DNA from: an uncultured Acidimicrobiales bacterium
GTDB taxonomy: Bacteria > Actinomycetota > Acidimicrobiia > Acidimicrobiales > Aldehydirespiratoraceae
Length of the DNA stretch: 64,000 nucleotides
Direction: 5' to 3'
Assembly (NCBI GenBank): GCA_958296055.1
Contig: CATQHS010000001.1
Span: 2,762,277-2,826,276 of the forward strand
Below the pieces are notes generated by a model that was not told where the DNA came from, did no database searches, and saw only the letters and a list, made by a program, of their open reading frames with translations. The position numbers were made by a program, and so were the translations under genes. This document shows, one piece after another, positions 36,875 to 46,650 of the stretch; within the stretch, counting starts at the first letter, position 1; each line of letters opens with the position of its first letter.

Positions 36875-37969
36875 TCAGCTCGGGTCCAGCGCTGTTCGGG
36901 CCTGCTCCAGGGCGTCCCGGTTGTCGCTGATGAACTGCGACTCCAACTCCTGGGTGATCTCCTGCTGAATCTCCCGCTGCTTCTCGCTGCACTCGTAGTT
37001 GGCGACGGCCAGATCCCTCTCCTCCTGCTGAAGGGCGGCCAGCGCCTCTTGGTCCACATCCTGGCGGACTTCGCGGGTGAACTGGTCGTAGTAGTCGCCT
37101 ATGGCCTCGGCGCTCTGGGTCTCGAAGAAGATCTCGATCTGCTCGTCCGTCCATCCCTCGAAGGGGTCTCTGACCCCCGCCCCCAGCTCGTTGTACCGGG
37201 TGCTGATCTCGTCGAGGCCTCGGTCCCATAGCTCGTCGACGGTCTGGAAGTCGTAGCCCCGGTCGGCCATGCAGGCCGTCCAGCCCTGGGCCGCTTCCAC
37301 CACCCGCGGATCGGATTCCACCCGCTGTTGCAGCTCAGTGAACAGGGGCTCGAGTTCCCGGAACACCTCGTCGACCTCGCCGTAGACCTCCCGGTTCGCC
37401 TCTCCCATGCACCCCCGGCCCCAGAGATCTTCGTCGGTCGGCTCGGACTCGGGATCGGAGAGATCCGAACCGAACTCGAGATCGGTGGGCTCGCCGAACA
37501 GGGCCTCCTGGTAGGCGCTGGATTCGGAGTCCGACAGCGCCTCCCTGATGGCCTGGTTGGGATCCACCCATTGCTCCAGGGCTGATCCCGACCCCACCGC
37601 GACCCCAGCGACGCCCTCGGCGCCATTGTTGACCAACTCCGCGGCGGTGCTGATGCCGAACCCCTGCTCCCGGGCGTACTCCTCTTCGTCGAAGACGAAA
37701 TCCTGGGCGCTGATGGGCACGACCGCCGGGACGTACTCGAAGCCCTGGTTGACCATGCAGGCCGCCACCGACTCTTGTTGGCGCATGTTCAGCCGGGCGG
37801 AGTTGGCCGCGGCTGCATCCGGGTCGTTGGGGTCGAACCCCAAGAATGCGGCCACCGAGTTGGCTTCCCCGTCGGCCTCCTCCGAGTCGGCGCCTTCGGA
37901 CTGCGAGGAGCCCCCGCAGGCCGCGACGGCCATCACCGTCGCCGAGACCATCAGAATCAGCCGTCTCAT
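36875..37969 (-). CDS. Predicted lipoprotein of unknown function
   Basis: MRRLILMVSATVMAVAACGGSSQSEG lipobox; acidic/Gln-rich body. Confidence 0.75.
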   Translation of the reverse strand: MRRLILMVSATVMAVAACGGSSQSEGADSEEADGEANSVAAFLGFDPNDPDAAAANSARLNMRQQESVAACMVNQGFEYVPAVVPISAQDFVFDEEEYAREQGFGISTAAELVNNGAEGVAGVAVGSGSALEQWVDPNQAIREALSDSESSAYQEALFGEPTDLEFGSDLSDPESEPTDEDLWGRGCMGEANREVYGEVDEVFRELEPLFTELQQRVESDPRVVEAAQGWTACMADRGYDFQTVDELWDRGLDEISTRYNELGAGVRDPFEGWTDEQIEIFFETQSAEAIGDYYDQFTREVRQDVDQEALAALQQEERDLAVANYECSEKQREIQQEITQELESQFISDNRDALEQARTALDPS

Positions 37970-38003
37970 CGTCCACCCCTTCGCTGCCCGCCGGTGCGAG
38001 CGT

Positions 38004-39420
38004 CTAGCCCCATGTCACGATCGCCTCCCCGGACAGCTCGGCCGGGCCGTCGTGGACGCCGTTGCGGTTCCGGTCCCAGAAGACCTTCACCTCGTCCACT
38101 ATCGAACCGATTTGAACGCCGCCCGAGTTCGGCCCGACGTAAGAGAAGTCAGCCCTCCTGGTCCCGGACGCCGGCGCGGCGGCGGTGTATACCACCACCC
38201 CGTCCCTGGTCACGGTCATAATCAGAAGCTGGTTGCCGAGTCGAGAGCCCCTAAGCCTGGCCGTAACCAGCGCGGTCTTGCCGAACTGGATAAGCCCTTC
38301 GGGGGCCTTCACTTCGATCTGAGTGGGCGGGGCCTGCCAGCGAATCTGGGCCGACACCTCGTTGCGCACTCGGACGGCGTCGAAGACCTCCCCTTCGCCT
38401 CCCGTCCAGGCGTACACGGCGTCTATAGCCCATACGGGCGAGTGGGCCAGCCCCACCACCACCCGGCCCGACGAGTCGGTGCGGGGATCGGCATGGTCGA
38501 TTTGGCAGTTGACGGAGGTGCCGGCGTCTATGCCGTTGACCTGGGCCCCCGCGTCTAGCAAGCACCCGCTGGGGTCGCTTCCGGCTAGGACTACGAACAC
38601 GTCCACCAGCAGCCCCGGATAGGGATCGCCGTTGGGCTTGGAAGCGGCGACGACGGCGGTGGTCGAGCCTCCGGCCAACAGCCAGTCGGCGCCCATTTCG
38701 ATGGTCAGCCTGACCGGTGAGGCGTTGCCGTGCTGCAGCGACCGGGCCAGGAAGAGGGCCATGTCGGAGCGGGTGACCTCGATTCGGGGACCGAACCGGT
38801 CGTCGGCGATTCCGGGCATTATCCGAAGCGCGGCCAGTTGTCCGGCGGCCCGGGCCGACTCGGAGCCCGGGTCTCCCAGATCGGCGAAGGCGGTCCCGGT
38901 TTCTCCGAGCGGCACCTGCGCCTTGGCCAGCATCCGGTGTATGAACAGCGCTATCTGCCCCCGGGAGACGGTCCGGTCCGGGTCGAATGTCTGGGCGGAC
39001 GAGCCTTTGGTGATTCCCAGTTCGTACAGGCGGGCGATGGCGGTGCGGGCCTCGGCGTCCAGCGAAGCGGTGTCGGTGAAGGGGGAGGACGGGTTCTCCG
39101 GCAACCCCAGGCCGAGGGCCCCGGCCGTCCGCACCAAGAACCGGGCCATCTGGGTGCGGGTGACCGGCTCGGCGGGCGAGAAGGTGGTGGCGGTGGTGCC
39201 GCGGCTCACTCCGTAATGGAAGATGCAGTCGATGGCTCCTCTCGCCTCCTCGCTGAGGGAGGAGACGTCGGCGAAAGGCGAGGCCTCGATGGAGTCCGGA
39301 CAGCCCAGAGGCGACGCCTGAGCGCCGCCGTCTTGAGCCAGGGCCGGGGCCGAGCTGACGAACACGGACGCTGCGCTCAAAACCGCGGCAACCAGCCCGC
39401 ACCCGGCCCTCTTGGTCATG
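38004..39420 (-). CDS. Secreted S-layer homology (SLH) domain protein
   Basis: Signal peptide MTKRAGCGLVAAVLSAASVFVSSAPALA; repeated FADVSSLSEEARGAIDCIFHYGVSRGTTATTFSPAEPVTRTQMARFLVRT / FTDTASLDAEARTAIARLYELGITKGSSAQTFDPDRTVSRGQIALFIHRML. Confidence 0.9.
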
Positions 39421-39514
39421 CCCCAGGATACAGCCGAGGTCCGTAAATCCTGGGTAAAGGCGGCGGAACGGCGGCGCCCGGCCGCTCCGGTCCGGCTCAC
39501 GGACGGGGGTCCGG

Positions 39515-39901
39515 TCAGCGGGCCGCCACCACCGCTATCTCCATCTTCCAGGCCGGCTGGGCCAGGGCGGCCACCATCACCAGGGTGGACGCGGCCCGAT
39601 GACCGGCCAGGAACCGGTCCCGCTCGGCCATCACCGGCGCGGTGTCCTGGCCGGACACCACGTAGGTGACCACCGACACGATGTCGTCGGGGGCCATCTG
39701 CGCCTCCGCCAGCATGGCCGCGATGTTGTCCCACACCGCTCGGGCCTGGGCGCCCATGCCGTCGGGAACCGAGCCGTCGGGCCGGGTCGGGACCACGCCG
39801 GAGGTGTGCAGCCACTTGGAGGCGCCCTCCACGGCCACCGCGTGGGCGTAGTCGGCCGCGGGCGGGGCAATCGAGGCCGGTTCGATCCGCCGGGCGGGCA
39901 T
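39515..39901 (-). CDS. RidA/YjgF-like protein
   Basis: YAHAVAVEGASKWLHTSGVVPTRPDGSVPDGMGAQARAVWDNIAAMLAEAQMAPDDIVSVVTYVV. Confidence 0.88.
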   Translation of the reverse strand: MPARRIEPASIAPPAADYAHAVAVEGASKWLHTSGVVPTRPDGSVPDGMGAQARAVWDNIAAMLAEAQMAPDDIVSVVTYVVSGQDTAPVMAERDRFLAGHRAASTLVMVAALAQPAWKMEIAVVAAR

Positions 39902-39993
39902 GGCCGGATCGTAGACCCGACGGGGGCCATGGCACCGGCGGGGCGGCGCCCGGTGCGGCGGCGGGCCCGCCCGGGTCGTAGACTCGGCTCTTC

Positions 39994-41028
39994 ATGGCGC
40001 AGCGGATGGGCCTGTACTTCCAGGACAAGCACGACATCGGCTACGAGCTGGAGATGGCCAAGTACGCGGAGGCCAAGGGCTTCAGCGAAATCTGGCAGGC
40101 CGACACTCGCCTGGCCCGGGACTGCGTGGTGATGATGACCGCCCTGCTGGCCGCCACCAGCCGAATCCGGATCGGCAGCGGGGTGCTGCCCCTCTACACC
40201 CGCAACCCGGCGGTGATCGCCGCCACCTGGAGCACCATGTGGGAGCTGGGCGGGCTCACCCCGGAGGGCCAGAGCCGGGTGATGCTGGGGCTCGGGGCTT
40301 GGTGGGAGCCGATCGCCAGCCGAGTCTCCGCCGGCCGCCGCCGCCCCCTGACCGCCATGCGCGAGAACGTCGAGGCCATAAAGGCCCTGTTCACCATGGA
40401 GGAGGTCAGCTACGAGGGCGAGATCGTCCGCCTGGATCGGGTCCGCCTCGACATCGCCTACGGCGACCCGTCCCCCCGGGCCATCCCCGTCTACGTCGGC
40501 GCCACCGGGCCCAAGATGCTGGACCTGACCGGAGAGATCGCCGACGGGGTGGTGCTCAACTACGTGGTGTCCACCGACTACATCCGCGGCGCCGTGGCCC
40601 AGGTCTCGGCCGGCGCCGTCCGGGCTGGCCGGGACCCCGGCGCCATCGACCGGCCCGAGCTGCTGGTGTGCTCGCTGTCCGACGACGACCCCGACGAGGC
40701 CATGCTGGCCGGAAAGTCGCTGGTGGCCTACTACCTCGGCACCGAGCCCCACCTGATGGAGGCCTCCGGCGCCGATCCCGACCTCATCGAGCGGGTCAAG
40801 CAGGTGGTGGGCTGGCCCGCCACCGAAGCCGACTACCGCAAGGCCGCCTCCCTGATCGGCGGCGGCTTCGTGAGGGAGCTGATGGCGGTGGGCACCTCGG
40901 CCCAGTGCCGGGACAAGGTGGCCGAGTACATCGACGCCGGGGTCACCTGCCCGCTGCTGTACCCGATCATGGACGACATGAAGCCGGTGATCGACGCCTT
41001 CGCGGGCTGGACCGCCGGCGTCCAGTGA
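39994..41028 (+). CDS. LLM-class F420-dependent oxidoreductase
   Basis: [78 protein letters not shown]. Confidence 0.88.
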   Translation: MAQRMGLYFQDKHDIGYELEMAKYAEAKGFSEIWQADTRLARDCVVMMTALLAATSRIRIGSGVLPLYTRNPAVIAATWSTMWELGGLTPEGQSRVMLGLGAWWEPIASRVSAGRRRPLTAMRENVEAIKALFTMEEVSYEGEIVRLDRVRLDIAYGDPSPRAIPVYVGATGPKMLDLTGEIADGVVLNYVVSTDYIRGAVAQVSAGAVRAGRDPGAIDRPELLVCSLSDDDPDEAMLAGKSLVAYYLGTEPHLMEASGADPDLIERVKQVVGWPATEADYRKAASLIGGGFVRELMAVGTSAQCRDKVAEYIDAGVTCPLLYPIMDDMKPVIDAFAGWTAGVQ

Positions 41029-41098
41029 TCAGGCGGCCGATGGGCGGGGCTCACCGGCGCGGCCGGGCGCCGGATCGGCCGGGCCGTAAGCGGATCAG

Positions 41099-42472
41099 GT
41101 GGCCGGGTCCGGGCTGCTGATCCACGGCGGGGCCGTGGTCACCGTCGACGATGAGGGGGCCGTCCACGATCCGGGCTGGGTGTACGCCGAGGGCAACCGG
41201 ATAGCCGAGGTCGGTTCCGGGTCGGCCCCGGCCGCCCGCCGCCGGGGGGCCGACCGGGTCATCGACGCCACTGGAGCCGCGGTCATGCCCGGCATGGTCA
41301 ACGCCCACACCCACCTGTTCCAGGGCTTCTTCCGAGGCCTGGCCGACGACCGGGCGCTGCTGGACTGGCTGCGCGACTGCATCTGGCCCGGAGCGGTCCA
41401 CCTCGACGGCCCTACCGCTTACCTGGCCGCCCTGGCCGGGCTGATCGAGAACCTTCGCACCGGGGCCACCACCGTCATCGACCACCAGTACGTCCACGTC
41501 GACTCCACCATCGACGACGCCGTGTGCTCCGCCGCCGACGAGCTCGGGGTGCGCTTCCTGCTGGCCCGCGGCTGGGCCGACCGCAACTACCCCGAGCCCC
41601 TGATGGAGACGGCGGAGGTCGCCGTCGAGCGGGCTCGGGCCGTCCGCGGCCGCTGGGACGGCCGCGACGACGACCGCATGCGGGTCGAGTTGGCCCCCCT
41701 CATTCCCTGGGGCTGTTCCGACGAGGCCATGCGGGCCACGGTGGCCGAGGCCCGGAGCTGGGGCCGGGGCACTCACATTCACTGCGCCGAGACCGCGGTG
41801 GAGGTGGAGATGAGCCTGGAGGAGCGGGGAATGCGGCACGTGCCGTGGCTGGAGTCGCTGGGCGTCCTCGGCTCCGACGTCCAGCTTGCCCACAGCGTGT
41901 GGCTCGACGAAGGCGAGCTGGACCTGATCGCCGAGTCGGGCTCGGTGGTGGTCCACTGCCCGGTGTCGAACATGTACCTGGCCTCAGGGGTGGCCCCCGT
42001 GATCGAGATGAGGCGGAGAGGCATCGCCGTGGCCCTGGCCAGCGACGGCCCGGGCAGCAACAACCGCCAGGACATGTTCGAGGTGATGAAGGCGACGGCG
42101 CTGCTCCAGAAGGTCCATCATCTCGACGCCACGGTGCTCGAACCGGCCGAGGTGTTGCACATGGCCTGCCGGGGCGGGGCCGCCGCCTTCGGCCTGCCCG
42201 GCGCCTTCGGGGCCATTGCCGTCGGGCAGCGGGCCGACCTGGTGGTGGTGGATCTGCGGTCGCCGTTCGTGATGCCGGTACACCGGGTGCCGAGCGCTCT
42301 GGTGTACAACGCCACCCCCCGCGACGTCCGGGACGTGATCGTCGACGGCCGGGTCCTCATCGGAGATGGCGAGCTGATCGGGGTGGACGAGCCCGGCGTG
42401 CTGGCCCGGGCCGAGGCCGCGGCCCGGAAGCTGTTCGAGCGGGCCGAGATCCCCACCCGCCTCCGCGGCTGA
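41099..42472 (+). CDS. Amidohydrolase (TrzN/AtzB/SsnA-like metal-dependent hydrolase)
   Basis: VMPGMVNAHTHLFQGFFRGLADDRALLDWLRDCIWP...HCPVSNMYLASGVAPVIEMRRRGIAVALASDGPGSNNRQDMFEVMK. Confidence 0.9.
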   Translation: MAGSGLLIHGGAVVTVDDEGAVHDPGWVYAEGNRIAEVGSGSAPAARRRGADRVIDATGAAVMPGMVNAHTHLFQGFFRGLADDRALLDWLRDCIWPGAVHLDGPTAYLAALAGLIENLRTGATTVIDHQYVHVDSTIDDAVCSAADELGVRFLLARGWADRNYPEPLMETAEVAVERARAVRGRWDGRDDDRMRVELAPLIPWGCSDEAMRATVAEARSWGRGTHIHCAETAVEVEMSLEERGMRHVPWLESLGVLGSDVQLAHSVWLDEGELDLIAESGSVVVHCPVSNMYLASGVAPVIEMRRRGIAVALASDGPGSNNRQDMFEVMKATALLQKVHHLDATVLEPAEVLHMACRGGAAAFGLPGAFGAIAVGQRADLVVVDLRSPFVMPVHRVPSALVYNATPRDVRDVIVDGRVLIGDGELIGVDEPGVLARAEAAARKLFERAEIPTRLRG

Positions 42473-42520
42473 ATCGCTATCCGTCGACCTCGGCTCGGGA
42501 TGGCGAGGTCACCGGGGCGG

Positions 42521-43426
42521 TCACTCCGACGGTTGATGGACCAAAAGACCGGCGCCGATGGCGCCGGCGTCGTTGCCCAGCCGAGCCTGCAGGAGGGCGG
42601 GCGCGGCTGGGCGCCGCCGGGTGAGATGGCTGAACTGACGGGCCAGCGCCTCGGTGTAGGGGCCTCGGCTGGAACCGAGCCCACCGCCGATGACCACCGC
42701 GGCCGGATCGACTAGGAGCACGAGGTCGGCCAGGGCTCGGGCGACGATCTCTCCGGCCCGGGTCCTGATGTCCCGGGTCCTGATGTCATCGCCCGTCCCG
42801 CCGGCCGCCACCTGCTCCAGGGCCAGGCCCGACGCTTGCTGCTCGACGGCCGCCGCCTGCTCCAGGGCCAGGCCCGACGCTTGCTGCTCGACGGTCGCCG
42901 GGGCGTCGGGCCGTATGACGAGGCGCCGGTCGACGGGCATCTCGCCCAGGGCGATCGCCTCTCCCCGGTGCCCCGGCCAGATTCGTCCGTCGACCACCAG
43001 GGTGTGCGAGATGCCCGTCCCGATGGAGGCGAATACGAAGCTCCCGAAGCGGCGGCCGTGGCCGAGCCGGTGCTCGGCCCGGGCCGCGCACCGGACGTCG
43101 GAGTCGATCACGATCGGCATCCCCGAGCGCGTCGTCGCGGGCAGGTCGGCGTCGGGGGCGAGAACGAGCCGGCTGGCGATCCGGCCGTCGGGAGTGACGT
43201 ACTCGGGCACGCCGATGCCCGCGCCCCGCAACTCGAGGCCGGCCTGAGCGGCCCGGGCCTCCAGGCGCTCCAACAGGGCCATCGTCTCCGCGGCGCCGGG
43301 GTCGACGCCGTGGGGGCCGCGGGGCGACGGGACCGTCTCCCGGTACAACACGGCACCGGATTCGGCGACTACGGCGCCGCCGATCTTCGTGCCTCCGACG
43401 TCGATCCCGATGGCGGCCCGGTTCAT
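42521..43426 (-). CDS. ROK-family sugar kinase/regulator-like protein
   Basis: MNRAAIGIDVGGTKIGGAVVAESGAVLYRETVPSP...VIDSDVRCAARAEHRLGHGRRFGSFVFASIGTGISHTLVVDGRIWPG. Confidence 0.88.
   Translation of the reverse strand: MNRAAIGIDVGGTKIGGAVVAESGAVLYRETVPSPRGPHGVDPGAAETMALLERLEARAAQAGLELRGAGIGVPEYVTPDGRIASRLVLAPDADLPATTRSGMPIVIDSDVRCAARAEHRLGHGRRFGSFVFASIGTGISHTLVVDGRIWPGHRGEAIALGEMPVDRRLVIRPDAPATVEQQASGLALEQAAAVEQQASGLALEQVAAGGTGDDIRTRDIRTRAGEIVARALADLVLLVDPAAVVIGGGLGSSRGPYTEALARQFSHLTRRRPAAPALLQARLGNDAGAIGAGLLVHQPSE
42775..42900 (-). repeat. In-frame 45-bp internal duplication in the ROK gene (EQQASGLALEQ(A/V)AA twice) plus 15-bp duplication (IRTRD/IRTR)
   Basis: ctgctccagggccaggcccgacgcttgctgctcgacgg at 42812 and 42857; cccgggtcctgatgt duplicated. 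Confidence 0.9.
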
Positions 43427-44289
43427 CCCGGCGGCGCGTCCGCCGTCCAGCCCGGGCCGACGCCGGTGAGCCAGACCGCCTCGGCGTCGCCGCTGGACAG
43501 GTGGGAGTGGGGGGTGCCCGGAGGCAGGACGGCGGCGTCGCCGGGCTTGAGATACAGGCAGTTGGCGTCGAGGCCGGCAGGGGTTCTGATGGTTAGTTCT
43601 CCGGCCAGCAGAAGCACGAAAGTCTCGCCGGGATCTGCCCGTTGATCCGAGGCCGCCCCGGCCCGCAGATGGCCGCGGAACACGGTGAGATGCTCCGTGG
43701 CCGCGAAGAAGCCCGCCTCGATCTCGCCCAAGAAGCCCCAGGCCAGATCGCTTTCTCGAACCGGGGTGATGCGCCGGCCCGGCGCCAGCTTGCCGGCATC
43801 GACCGGCCATGAGCCCAGCAGCCGCCGGTCCAGGGTCAGCGTCTCCTCCAGGTAGGGCTGGGTCCTGGCGTACTGGCTGGAGGCGCCGGTCGCCGGAGTG
43901 GGCGAGAAGAACTCGAGCACTCGCACCCCCCGGTCTCCGCCGGCCCGGCCGTGGTGCCAGGTGTCCCGTCTGAAGAACGCGGCCTCCCCGGGCTCGACGC
44001 GCTGCGTCTCCCCGGTGGAGGGGTCGCTCAGCATGAGCACGCCGTCGAGCACGTACAGCAGCTCGTCGGCGGCGAAGACGGTCGGGTTGTCCGGGGAGTG
44101 TCCGAACCGGCCCCCCGGCGGGAGGGCGAACTCCAAGACGTGCAGCATCTCCGAGGACAGGTACAGCCGATCTATCACGGGCCCGGAGACGGAGTCCCCC
44201 CAGATGTGGCGGGTGCGGTCCGATGCCGGTATGGCGGTGGGGCGGTCGTAGACGGGCCGCGGGGTGGGCCGCCGGGGGGGCTGGGTCAT
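43423..44289 (-). CDS. Bicupin-like protein
   Basis: LEFALPPGGRFGHSPDNPTVFAADELLYVLDGVLMLSDPSTGETQRVEPGEAAFFRRDTWHHG and a second cupin GETFVLLLAGELTIRTPAGLDANCLYLKPGDAAVLPPGTPHSHLS. Confidence 0.85.
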   Translation of the reverse strand: MTQPPRRPTPRPVYDRPTAIPASDRTRHIWGDSVSGPVIDRLYLSSEMLHVLEFALPPGGRFGHSPDNPTVFAADELLYVLDGVLMLSDPSTGETQRVEPGEAAFFRRDTWHHGRAGGDRGVRVLEFFSPTPATGASSQYARTQPYLEETLTLDRRLLGSWPVDAGKLAPGRRITPVRESDLAWGFLGEIEAGFFAATEHLTVFRGHLRAGAASDQRADPGETFVLLLAGELTIRTPAGLDANCLYLKPGDAAVLPPGTPHSHLSSGDAEAVWLTGVGPGWTADAPPG

Positions 44290-44335
44290 GGCGGCGGCCT
44301 CCGGTCGGCGGCGATCCAACGAATGGCGGCGGAGA

Positions 44336-45094
44336 TCACTGGCGGTAAAGGGTGGCGCGGAAGGTGTAGGCGTCGCCGCGGTAGGCGAGGCGGGCCATCA
44401 GCAGCCGTTCGCCGTTGCCTCCGTAGGTGAGTTCGCGGGCGATCATCACCGGCGACCCGATCTTGATCCCGAGCAGTTCGGATGTCGCCTGGTCGGCGGC
44501 GTCGGAGTGCACCGCGTAGTCGGACCGGACCGGGGTGACGCCGCAAACGCCCTCCATCGCTTCGTAGAGCGATCGGTCGTTGAGATCTACCGTCTCCATG
44601 CCCGGGACCCGGTCCGCCACCAGATGGCTTAAATCGGTGCACACCGGCATGCCGTCGAGGGTGCGGAGCCGGTTCACCTCGAGGATCTTGGTGCCGGGCG
44701 CGGCCTGCAGCTCGTCCTGCTCGGTCAGGGTGGCGGGTCGGATCGTCCGGGAGAGAACCCGAGCGCCGGGGCGCAAGCCGCGCCGCCGGGCGATCTCGGT
44801 GAAGCTGACCAAGGTGTTGGGAGGGTCGCTGATCTGGGCCTCGGCGACGAACCAGCCCCGTTTGGGGCTCGGATGGACCAGCCCGGCGTCGGCCAGCGCG
44901 GCCAGCACGTGGCGGAGCGTGGATCGGCTGATGCCCAGCCGTTTGGCTAGATCCCGCTCGGACGGGAGCTTGCTCCCCGGAGCGAGCACCCGGTCGCCTA
45001 CGGCTTCCTCGAGGATCCGGTAGGCCTGCAGGGCCGAGGACTGCGGCGCGCTCGGATCGACGACCCGCACATCCAGAGTTGGCACGGGGATCAT
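44336..45094 (-). CDS. GntR-family (HutC/UTRA) transcriptional regulator
   Basis: LQAYRILEEAVGDRVLAPGSKLPSERDLAKRLGISRSTLRHVLAALADAGLVHPSPKRGWFVAE. Confidence 0.93.
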   Translation of the reverse strand: MIPVPTLDVRVVDPSAPQSSALQAYRILEEAVGDRVLAPGSKLPSERDLAKRLGISRSTLRHVLAALADAGLVHPSPKRGWFVAEAQISDPPNTLVSFTEIARRRGLRPGARVLSRTIRPATLTEQDELQAAPGTKILEVNRLRTLDGMPVCTDLSHLVADRVPGMETVDLNDRSLYEAMEGVCGVTPVRSDYAVHSDAADQATSELLGIKIGSPVMIARELTYGGNGERLLMARLAYRGDAYTFRATLYRQ

Positions 45095-45136
45095 CGTGCC
45101 ACAGCCGATTGCCAGGATGGAGGATTACTCTGTCGT

Positions 45137-45158
45137 CTGGTATGGTATTGAATACCAG
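45137..45158. promoter_or_regulatory. Putative GntR/HutC operator: CTGGTATGGTATTGAATACCAG (nested inverted repeats)
   Basis: GGTATT-G-AATACC (45144-45156) within CTGGTAT...ATACCAG in the divergent gntR/ABC intergenic region. Confidence 0.65.
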
Positions 45159-45237
45159 TTTGCTGGCAAAAAGGGCGATTTTCGTCACGGGCGTGGCGGC
45201 GCGTCGCCGCGGAAACCACCTGTAGGAGGGATGGACC

Positions 45238-46650
45238 ATGAGATGGACAACGGGCAAGAGCAAGGGGCTGCTCATCGGTCGGTTATTGGCCGTGGCGTTG
45301 GCCTTCACGCTGGTCGCCGCGGCCTGTGGCGGTGACGACTCGGACGACGAGCCGGCCGTGGCCGACTCGACCGGCGGTGACACCCCGGCCGAAACGACGG
45401 CGCCGCCGCCGACGACTTCTGAAGGCATACAGACCGACGGCTTCGAGTCCCTGGGCGAGGTGACCCTGGAGGTTCTGGCCGAGTCGGGTGACGAGGCGAC
45501 GCTGGAGCGGGCCACGGAGCTGTTCAGCCAGCGCTATCCCAACGTCAGCTTCAACGTCACGCTGCGGGCCTTCGACGACTACATGCAGATCGCGCCGGGG
45601 ATCATCCAAAGCGACGACCCGCCCGACTTGGCCCACGGGAACCAGGGCTACACGATCGACGGGCTCCTGGTCTCGGCCGGGCTGATCATCCCGCTCGACG
45701 ATTACGCCGAGGTCTACGGATGGGAAGAGGCCTTCGGCTCGGGGACGCTGGATCAGTACCGGTTCAACGACGAGGGCACCGACTTCGGCAAAGGCCGGCT
45801 GTGGGGGATCTCCGCGGTGGCCGAGTTCGTGGGCGTCTACTACAACAAGGAGAAGCTGGCCGCCATCGGCGGTGAGCTCCCCGACACGTTCGAGGAGTTC
45901 GAGGCGCTGCTGGCCTTGGCCGCCGACGCCGGCGAGCTGCCCATCCAGCTCGGCAACGGCGAAGGCTGGCCCGCGCTGCACGTCTACGGCATGGTCCAGG
46001 CCGCCTATCGGCCCGCGTCGGAGATCCGCGACTGGGTGTTCGGAGAGCCCGGCTCGACCGTGCTGACTGACACGGAAAGGCAGGCCGCCAACACGTTCGT
46101 CGCCTGGAAGGACGCGGGCTACTTCACCGAGGGCGTCAACGGGGTCGGCTGGGACGACTCGGTGGCGCAGTTCATCAACGGCGAGGGAGTGTTCCTGATC
46201 GGCGGCAACTGGAACACGGCCGTGCTCGAAGAGGGCATGGGCGACAACGTCGGCTATTTCGCCATGCCGGTCGGGCCCAGCGGCATCGTCGGCGGCACCG
46301 CGGCCTTGGCCCTGCCCTGGCACATCACCGCCAAAGCCGAGCACCCCGATCTGGCCGCCGCGTTCATCGCCCTGATGATGAGCGAGGACTTCGCGGCCGA
46401 GTTGGCCGCGGTGGGCCGGGTCCCGGCCCGGGAGTCGAGCGTCACCCCGAGCGGCCTGCTGGCCGACGTGGCGGCCGGGGCGGCCGCAGTCATCGCCGAT
46501 GAGGGGGTCACCCTCTACGCCGACTGGACCACCGACACGATGTTCAACACCCTCACCGCCAAGACCCAGGAGCTTCTGGGCGGGCAGATCACCGGGGAAC
46601 AGTTCCTCGAGGATGTCCAGGCCGATTGGGAAGCCTTCTTTGCCGGATGA
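45238..46650 (+). CDS. Sugar ABC transporter substrate-binding lipoprotein
   Basis: Lipoprotein signal ...VAAACGGDDSDDE; ATELFSQRYPNVSFNVTLRAFDDYMQIAPGIIQSDDPPDLAHGNQGY. Confidence 0.93.
   Translation: MRWTTGKSKGLLIGRLLAVALAFTLVAAACGGDDSDDEPAVADSTGGDTPAETTAPPPTTSEGIQTDGFESLGEVTLEVLAESGDEATLERATELFSQRYPNVSFNVTLRAFDDYMQIAPGIIQSDDPPDLAHGNQGYTIDGLLVSAGLIIPLDDYAEVYGWEEAFGSGTLDQYRFNDEGTDFGKGRLWGISAVAEFVGVYYNKEKLAAIGGELPDTFEEFEALLALAADAGELPIQLGNGEGWPALHVYGMVQAAYRPASEIRDWVFGEPGSTVLTDTERQAANTFVAWKDAGYFTEGVNGVGWDDSVAQFINGEGVFLIGGNWNTAVLEEGMGDNVGYFAMPVGPSGIVGGTAALALPWHITAKAEHPDLAAAFIALMMSEDFAAELAAVGRVPARESSVTPSGLLADVAAGAAAVIADEGVTLYADWTTDTMFNTLTAKTQELLGGQITGEQFLEDVQADWEAFFAG

Noticed and set aside
41025-41120. 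Relay-like ORF between the LLM oxidoreductase stop and amidohydrolase start
   Set aside because: Starts are 74 bp apart (2 mod 3), but the ATCAGG(C/T)GGCC repeat is 66 bp apart and does not align the start codons, so it is not counted as a repeat relay.
44286-44339. 17-codon ORF linking gntR stop (GTGA) to cupin start (ATGA)
   Set aside because: Frame-compatible (50 bp) but no repeat; a single case like this is expected by chance reasonably often.
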